Positions 5,790-9,845 of a DNA stretch of 9,845 bases are shown here, one piece after another (within the stretch, counting starts at the first letter, position 1; each line of letters starts with the position of its first letter). The notes under the pieces were generated by a model, which saw only the letters and a program-made list of their open reading frames with translations, searched no databases and was not told where the DNA came from. Made by a program: the position numbers and the translations under genes. The DNA comes from an uncultured Prevotella sp. (GTDB lineage: Bacteria; Bacteroidota; Bacteroidia; Bacteroidales; Bacteroidaceae), in the NCBI GenBank assembly GCA_900557035.1, contig USRA01000065.1, forward strand, positions 1 through 9,845, in the 5' to 3' direction.

Positions 5790-8135
5790 TTATTTCTTCA
5801 AAAGCTTCTCACTCATATTGAGAGCAGCCTTTCTACCATCTCCCATGGCAAGGATCACGGTGGCACCACCTCTTACGATGTCGCCGCCGGCATAGATCTC
5901 CTCAATAGAGCTCTGCATCTGGTCATTTACGGCAATCGTATTCTTTCTGCCAAGTTCCAATCCCTCGATGCTCTGAGGAACGAGTGGGTTAGGGCTTACG
6001 CCAACAGCTACGATTACCTGGTCGCACTCCAAAGTGATGGTCTCGCCTGTTGCTTCCGGACGGCGACGGCCGCTGGCATCTGGCTCACCGAGCTGCATCA
6101 CATCCAGGACTACAGCCTTTACTGCGCCCTTCTCATCAGCCAGATATTCCTTTGGATTATGTAAGGTCATGAAGTTGATGCCTTCTTCCTTGGCATGTTT
6201 CACCTCCTCAAGTCGGGCTGGCATCTCTGCCTCCGAACGGCGATAAACCAATGTAACTTCGGCACCAAGTCGCTTGGCGGTGCGGCAGCTGTCCATCGCA
6301 GTGTTTCCGCCACCTACTACAAACACCTTCTTACCCAGGTTGATAGGGGTGTCGGTATGAGGGTTGGCTGCATCCATCAGGTTCACACGGGTAAGATACT
6401 CGTTGGATGACATAATGTTCAAGGCATTCTCACCAGGGATATTCATGAAGTTAGGAAGTCCTGCTCCCGAGCCAACGAAGAATCCCTTGAATCCCTGTTC
6501 TTCCAAATCCTTCACGGAGATAGTCTTGCCCACGATGCAGTCGGTAATGAACTTCACACCCATCTTCTGGAGATTCTCTATCTCTACATCCACGATGGCA
6601 TTAGGCAATCGGAACTCTGGGATACCATATTTCAATACTCCGCCAATCTCGTGAAGAGCCTCGAACACGGTGACGTCGAATCCCTTCTTTGCCATATCGC
6701 CTGCAAAGCTCAAACCTGAAGGACCTGAACCCACAACCGCCACCTTGATGCCATTTGCCTCATCGCATTCTGGTACAGAGATGTTGCCGCTCTGACGCTC
6801 GTAGTCGGCTGCGAAACGCTCCAGGTAGCCGATGGCAACGGCTGGCTCGTTCATCTTGAGATGTACGCACTTGCTCTCGCACTGCTTCTCCTGCGGACAA
6901 ACACGGCCGCAAACGGCTGGCAGGGCAGAGGTGTTCTTCAGAACTTTGGCTGCGGCAAGGAACTGTCCACGCTCGATGTTCTTGATGAAGGATGGTATGT
7001 TGATGCTTACAGGGCAACCCTCCATACAGGTAGGCTTCGGACAGTCGAGACAGCGCTTTGCCTCGGTTAAAGCCATCTCCTTGGTCAAACCGATGTTAAC
7101 TTCCTCGGTGCGGGTAGTTGCACGATAAACAGGATCCAGCTCTGGCATCTTGACGCGCTCGATAGCGGTGCGCTCCTTTGCTTTCATCGATGCACGTAAC
7201 TCCTTGCGCCACTCTGCGTTACGGTCGGTCAGTTCTTCTATTGGTGCATCTGTTGGCTCTACATCCATCGTAATGTCTGTAGTCTCCTTCTTCTTTTCGG
7301 CATCCACCGTAGCCAGATGCTCCTCGAAGTGCTCCATCTCTTTGCGCTCTACGTCCTTGAAGGTACCCATACGCTTGAACATCTCATCCCAATCTACGAG
7401 AGCACCGTCAAACTCAGGACCGTCGATGCAGACAAACTTGGTCTTGCCGCCGATGGTCAGGCGGCAGGCGCCGCACATACCGGTACCATCCACCATAATG
7501 GTATTGAGCGATACATCAGTAGAGAGATTATATTTCTGGGTGAGGAGGCAGCAGAACTTCATCATGATAGGAGGACCGATGGCGAACACCTTGTCGATGT
7601 GCTCCTGGTTGATGAGCTTTTCGATGCCCACGGTTACTACGCCTTTCTCGCCATAGCTTCCGTCATCGGTCATGATGATGAGTTCATCACTGGATGCACG
7701 CACTTCATCTTCCATGATGACGAGGTCCTTGCTTCTACCAGCGATAACACTGAGTACTCGGTTGCCTGCAGCTTTCAGTGCCTTGATGATAGGGAGCATG
7801 GGAGCCACGCCTACGCCACCGCCAGCACAGATCACGGTACCGAAGTTCTCGATGTGGGTAGGGTTTCCGAGTGGACCTACCACGTCGTGAATCTCATCGC
7901 CCTCGTTTAAGGCGCAGAGCTTGGTAGAGGAGAGTCCTACCTTCTGTACCACCAGGGTGATAGTACCTTTCTCGATATCAGCATCGGCGATGGTCAGCGG
8001 CATGCGCTCGCTGTTGTTATCTACACGGATGATGACGAAGTTGCCAGCCTTGCGGCTCTTGGCGATGAGTGGAGCTTCTACATCGAAACGGAATACCTTC
8101 TCAGAGTATTGTATTTTCTTGATAATCTTGTTCAT
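5790..8135 (-). CDS. Fused NfnA-NfnB type NADH/NADPH-ferredoxin oxidoreductase (sulfide dehydrogenase / GltD-like)
   Basis: A 781-residue fusion of two proteins usually made separately. Residues 1-280 are the NfnA/SudB/PyrK-like part: an FAD domain (RMPLTIAD, 44-51), an NAD-binding part (ICAGGGVGVAPMLP, 102-115) and a [2Fe-2S] site with C221, C224, C236 and probably D216 as fourth ligand, as in NfnA. A charged linker (about 281-340) leads to the NfnB/SudA/GltD-like part: two [4Fe-4S] sites (C362, C365, C370, C374; and C409, C413, C419, C423), an FAD motif VAVVGSGPSGLSFAGD (465-480), a second nucleotide motif VFVVGGGNTAMDSC (604-617) with YRRSEAEMPA, and the GltD-type YAGGDIVRG (748-756). NfnAB reversibly couples NADH, NADPH and ferredoxin by electron bifurcation. 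Automated annotation often labels such fusions as dihydroorotate dehydrogenase electron-transfer/glutamate synthase small subunit; no GltB or PyrD gene is adjacent. All cofactor residues I looked for are present. Cytoplasmic. Confidence 0.93.
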   Translation of the reverse strand: MNKIIKKIQYSEKVFRFDVEAPLIAKSRKAGNFVIIRVDNNSERMPLTIADADIEKGTITLVVQKVGLSSTKLCALNEGDEIHDVVGPLGNPTHIENFGTVICAGGGVGVAPMLPIIKALKAAGNRVLSVIAGRSKDLVIMEDEVRASSDELIIMTDDGSYGEKGVVTVGIEKLINQEHIDKVFAIGPPIMMKFCCLLTQKYNLSTDVSLNTIMVDGTGMCGACRLTIGGKTKFVCIDGPEFDGALVDWDEMFKRMGTFKDVERKEMEHFEEHLATVDAEKKKETTDITMDVEPTDAPIEELTDRNAEWRKELRASMKAKERTAIERVKMPELDPVYRATTRTEEVNIGLTKEMALTEAKRCLDCPKPTCMEGCPVSINIPSFIKNIERGQFLAAAKVLKNTSALPAVCGRVCPQEKQCESKCVHLKMNEPAVAIGYLERFAADYERQSGNISVPECDEANGIKVAVVGSGPSGLSFAGDMAKKGFDVTVFEALHEIGGVLKYGIPEFRLPNAIVDVEIENLQKMGVKFITDCIVGKTISVKDLEEQGFKGFFVGSGAGLPNFMNIPGENALNIMSSNEYLTRVNLMDAANPHTDTPINLGKKVFVVGGGNTAMDSCRTAKRLGAEVTLVYRRSEAEMPARLEEVKHAKEEGINFMTLHNPKEYLADEKGAVKAVVLDVMQLGEPDASGRRRPEATGETITLECDQVIVAVGVSPNPLVPQSIEGLELGRKNTIAVNDQMQSSIEEIYAGGDIVRGGATVILAMGDGRKAALNMSEKLLKK

Positions 8136-8214
8136 GGGCTATTAACTTTTTATGTTGAATACTATCTGTGATTCTATTTCTTATTAGTTGTCTTGATGTT
8201 TGCTCATGGTATAT

Positions 8215-8265
8215 AAAACGCAAAAGGATAACTGCGGCCGCCTTTTGGGTAGCCGAAGTTATCCT
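8215..8265 (-). terminator. Long hairpin between serS and the oxidoreductase gene, probable serS terminator
   Basis: AGGATAACT (8225-8233) pairs with AGTTATCCT (8257-8265); after one G-A mismatch the stem continues CGGC/GCCG (8235-8238 with 8252-8255), giving 13 pairs around a 13-nt loop. Read on the minus strand the stem is followed by a T-rich tract (TTTTGCGTTTT, 8225-8215), the form of an intrinsic terminator. It lies 96 bp after the serS stop and 89 bp before the start of the oxidoreductase. It could instead act as a leader attenuator of the oxidoreductase gene, because I see no clear TAnnTTTG promoter between it and that start. Confidence 0.65.
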
Positions 8266-8292
8266 CGTACATTCTGTTATTCTTGTTTCGAA

Positions 8293-8354
8293 AGAACTCG
8301 GAGTTCTGACGATTTTTTTCTTGATTTTCCCGAAGAACCGGGTTCTTCTTTTTT
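8293..8354 (+). other. Two short hairpins each followed by a T-run on the plus strand
   Basis: AGAACTC/GAGTTCT (8293-8307) is followed by seven T at 8313-8319. GAAGAACC/GGTTCTTC (8332-8348) is followed directly by T at 8349-8353. Both have the T-run on the plus strand, antisense to serS, whose stop codon is at 8361-8363. They resemble small intrinsic terminators that would block rightward transcription from entering serS. No plus-strand gene precedes them, so their role is unclear; on the minus strand they are just two hairpins in the serS 3' untranslated region. Confidence 0.4.
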
Positions 8355-8360
8355 GTCGAA

Positions 8361-9653
8361 TTAATCGAAGTTCTTGTCATCGAGCATCTCGAATCCGCAG
8401 TAAGGAACCAATACCTTAGGAACGCGGATACCCTCTGGAGTCTGGTTGTTCTCCAGGATGGTTGCTACGATACGTGGCAAAGCGAGAGCTGAACCGTTAA
8501 GGGTGTGGCAGAGTTCAATCTTCTTGTCCTCTGCATGGCGATAGCGGCAGTGGAGGCGGTTAGCCTGGTAGCTCTCGAAGTTAGATACTGATGAAACCTC
8601 CAGCCAGCGACCCTGTGCTGCACTCCATGTCTCGAAGTCGTAGCAGATAGAAGAGGTGAAGCTCATGTCACCACCGCAGAGACGGAGGATGTGGTATGGC
8701 AACTCCAACTTCTTCAAGAGACCCTCTACGTGGTCGAGCATCTCGTTCAGGCTCTCGTATGAGTGACCTGGCTTATCGATGCGTACAATCTCCACCTTGT
8801 CGAACTGGTGCAGACGGTTCAAACCACGAACGTCCTTACCATAGCTACCAGCCTCACGACGGAAGCATGCAGAATAAGCACAACGCTTGATAGGGAGGTC
8901 CTTCTCGTCGAGGATAACATCACGGAAGATGTTGGTTACAGGAACCTCGGCAGTAGGGATGAGGAAGAGGTTGTCGAGATTAGCATGATACATCTGACCC
9001 TCCTTGTCTGGCAACTGACCAGTGCCACGACCGGAATCCTCGTTAACTACGTAAGGAGGCTGAATCTCCAGATATCCGCTCTTGCGGGCCTCATCGAGGA
9101 AGAAAGCCTCGAGAGCACGCTGGAAGCGAGCCATCTTGCCGATATATACAGGGAAACCAGCACCTGTAATCTTCACACCGAGGTCGAAGTCAACGAGGTT
9201 GTACTTCTTCAGGAGATCCCAGTGGCAGAGTGCGCCCTCACCGAGGTTAGGCTTTTCTCCGCCTTCCTTTACAACTACATTGTCTGCAGCATCCTTACCT
9301 TCAGGAACCTGCTCGCAAGGAATGTTAGGGATTTCGAGCAACTGGTTGGTCATATCGTTCTGGGCCTTCTCCATAATCTCTTCCAGAGCCTTGGCGTCAG
9401 CCTTGAGCATAGCTACCTGAGCCTTGGCGCTCTCAGCTTCCTCTTTCTTGCCTTCCTTCATCAGGGCACCAATCTGCTTGGCAAACTGATTAGCCTGCTG
9501 CTTGTTGTTATCCAACTTCTGCTGAGCTTCGCGACGAATCTTGTCGTACTCCAAAACTTTCTCTACAGCCTCACGAGCATTTGGAAAATGCTTCTTTTCG
9601 AGACCTTTAACTACACGTTCAGTTTCTTCACTGATGAGTTTAAGTGTAAGCAT
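8361..9653 (-). CDS. serS: Serine--tRNA ligase
   Basis: SerS charges tRNA-Ser (and tRNA-Sec where present) with serine in the cytoplasm. The 430-residue length is typical. The N-terminal tRNA-binding arm (about 27-105) is a long Lys/Glu/Ala-rich antiparallel coiled coil. The class II core follows: TAEVP at 234-238, motif 2 at about 261-290 (CFRREAGSYGKDVRGLNRLHQF) and motif 3 at about 383-401 (HTLNGSALALPRIVATILE), which bind ATP and the adenylate. The ATG at 9653 places the first residues MLTLKLISEE where the family starts (usually MLD...). A near-consensus promoter lies just upstream. In Bacteroides, serS commonly follows rplU-rpmA; whether that holds here lies beyond the window. Confidence 0.98.
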   Translation of the reverse strand: MLTLKLISEETERVVKGLEKKHFPNAREAVEKVLEYDKIRREAQQKLDNNKQQANQFAKQIGALMKEGKKEEAESAKAQVAMLKADAKALEEIMEKAQNDMTNQLLEIPNIPCEQVPEGKDAADNVVVKEGGEKPNLGEGALCHWDLLKKYNLVDFDLGVKITGAGFPVYIGKMARFQRALEAFFLDEARKSGYLEIQPPYVVNEDSGRGTGQLPDKEGQMYHANLDNLFLIPTAEVPVTNIFRDVILDEKDLPIKRCAYSACFRREAGSYGKDVRGLNRLHQFDKVEIVRIDKPGHSYESLNEMLDHVEGLLKKLELPYHILRLCGGDMSFTSSICYDFETWSAAQGRWLEVSSVSNFESYQANRLHCRYRHAEDKKIELCHTLNGSALALPRIVATILENNQTPEGIRVPKVLVPYCGFEMLDDKNFD

Positions 9654-9690
9654 AATATTTCTTTTTTATATTAATTTTCCTATTTGAAGG

Positions 9691-9723
9691 CAAAATTACA
9701 AAAAATATTTGTGATAGCGCAAA
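9691..9723 (-). promoter_or_regulatory. serS promoter, Bacteroidota -33/-7 type
   Basis: On the minus strand, TTTG (9723-9720) is followed after 21 bp by TAATTTTG (9698-9691), matching -33 TTTG and -7 TAnnTTTG with accepted spacing. Transcription would start near 9685, leaving an untranslated leader of about 30 nt, AT-rich and without a strong Shine-Dalgarno, before the serS ATG. This is the best promoter match in the window. Confidence 0.75.
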
Positions 9724-9795
9724 AAAATGCCAACTTTTTTGCCGAGAAGGGTAGAATTAAAGTTTTTTCGTGGTTTTTATGGGGTTAAACGAAGA

Positions 9796-9822
9796 AAGCC
9801 TGCTCTAGGTATGAGCAGGCTT
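9796..9822. terminator. Hairpin near right edge, probable terminator of an off-window gene
   Basis: A perfect 10-bp stem AAGCCTGCTC (9796-9805) / GAGCAGGCTT (9813-9822) encloses a 7-nt loop. On the minus strand it is followed by TTTCTTCGTTT, a moderately T-rich tract. It sits upstream of the serS promoter and would end a leftward transcript entering from beyond the right edge. The T-run is imperfect in both directions, so strand and role are uncertain. The rest of 9654-9845 holds the serS promoter and AT-rich sequence with no gene that I can support. Confidence 0.55.
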
Positions 9823-9845
9823 CTATGTTGTTTGTTTGGAATAGT

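Noticed and set aside
8168..8419. Plus-strand 83-codon frame across the serS 3' gap
   Set aside because: It runs through hairpins and into the serS 3' end antisense; the second half is unlike a real protein and no start signal supports it.
8763..9674. 303-codon plus-strand frame opposite serS
   Set aside because: It is antisense to a full-length SerS with all class II motifs and overlaps the serS start and leader; it is a codon-bias shadow.

Overview
The window looks like ordinary chromosome of a gut or oral Bacteroidota, most likely Prevotella/Segatella. The evidence is protein content (an ECF sigma factor next to an outer-membrane barrel protein, a fused NfnAB-type oxidoreductase, and valS, serS, mazG and rnz of Bacteroidota type), A-rich leaders with weak or no Shine-Dalgarno sequence, and TAnnTTTG-type -7 promoter elements. 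I saw no mobile element, CRISPR array, tRNA or rRNA. The genus call is inference from sequence character, not from a search.

Layout, left to right. The 5' third of valS lies on the minus strand and runs off the left edge. A compact back-to-back promoter region (about 970-1011) separates it from a plus-strand cluster: a possible 36-residue membrane microprotein, mazG, a small lipoprotein of unknown function, and rnz, closed by an intrinsic terminator. A second plus-strand unit follows: an ECF sigma factor overlapping by 8 bp a 476-residue protein. That protein combines a short cytoplasmic N-terminus, one inner-membrane helix, a linker of seven 12-residue repeats, and a C-terminal eight-strand outer-membrane barrel. 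A perfect bidirectional terminator separates it from two minus-strand genes: a 781-residue fused NADH/NADPH/ferredoxin oxidoreductase (NfnA-NfnB type) and serS. serS has a near-consensus Bacteroidota promoter and probably its own terminator.

How the genes work together. valS and serS charge tRNAs, rnz matures tRNA 3' ends, and mazG cleans nucleotide pools, so most of the window is housekeeping. The fused oxidoreductase balances NADH, NADPH and ferredoxin pools in an anaerobe.

The most interesting part is the sigma factor/barrel pair. Translational overlap and domain order suggest that one polypeptide could connect the outer membrane, through a repetitive periplasmic linker and an inner-membrane helix, to a cytoplasmic sigma factor. 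The repeat array is also unusual: it is a duplicated three-unit block, and most units carry a small DNA palindrome.
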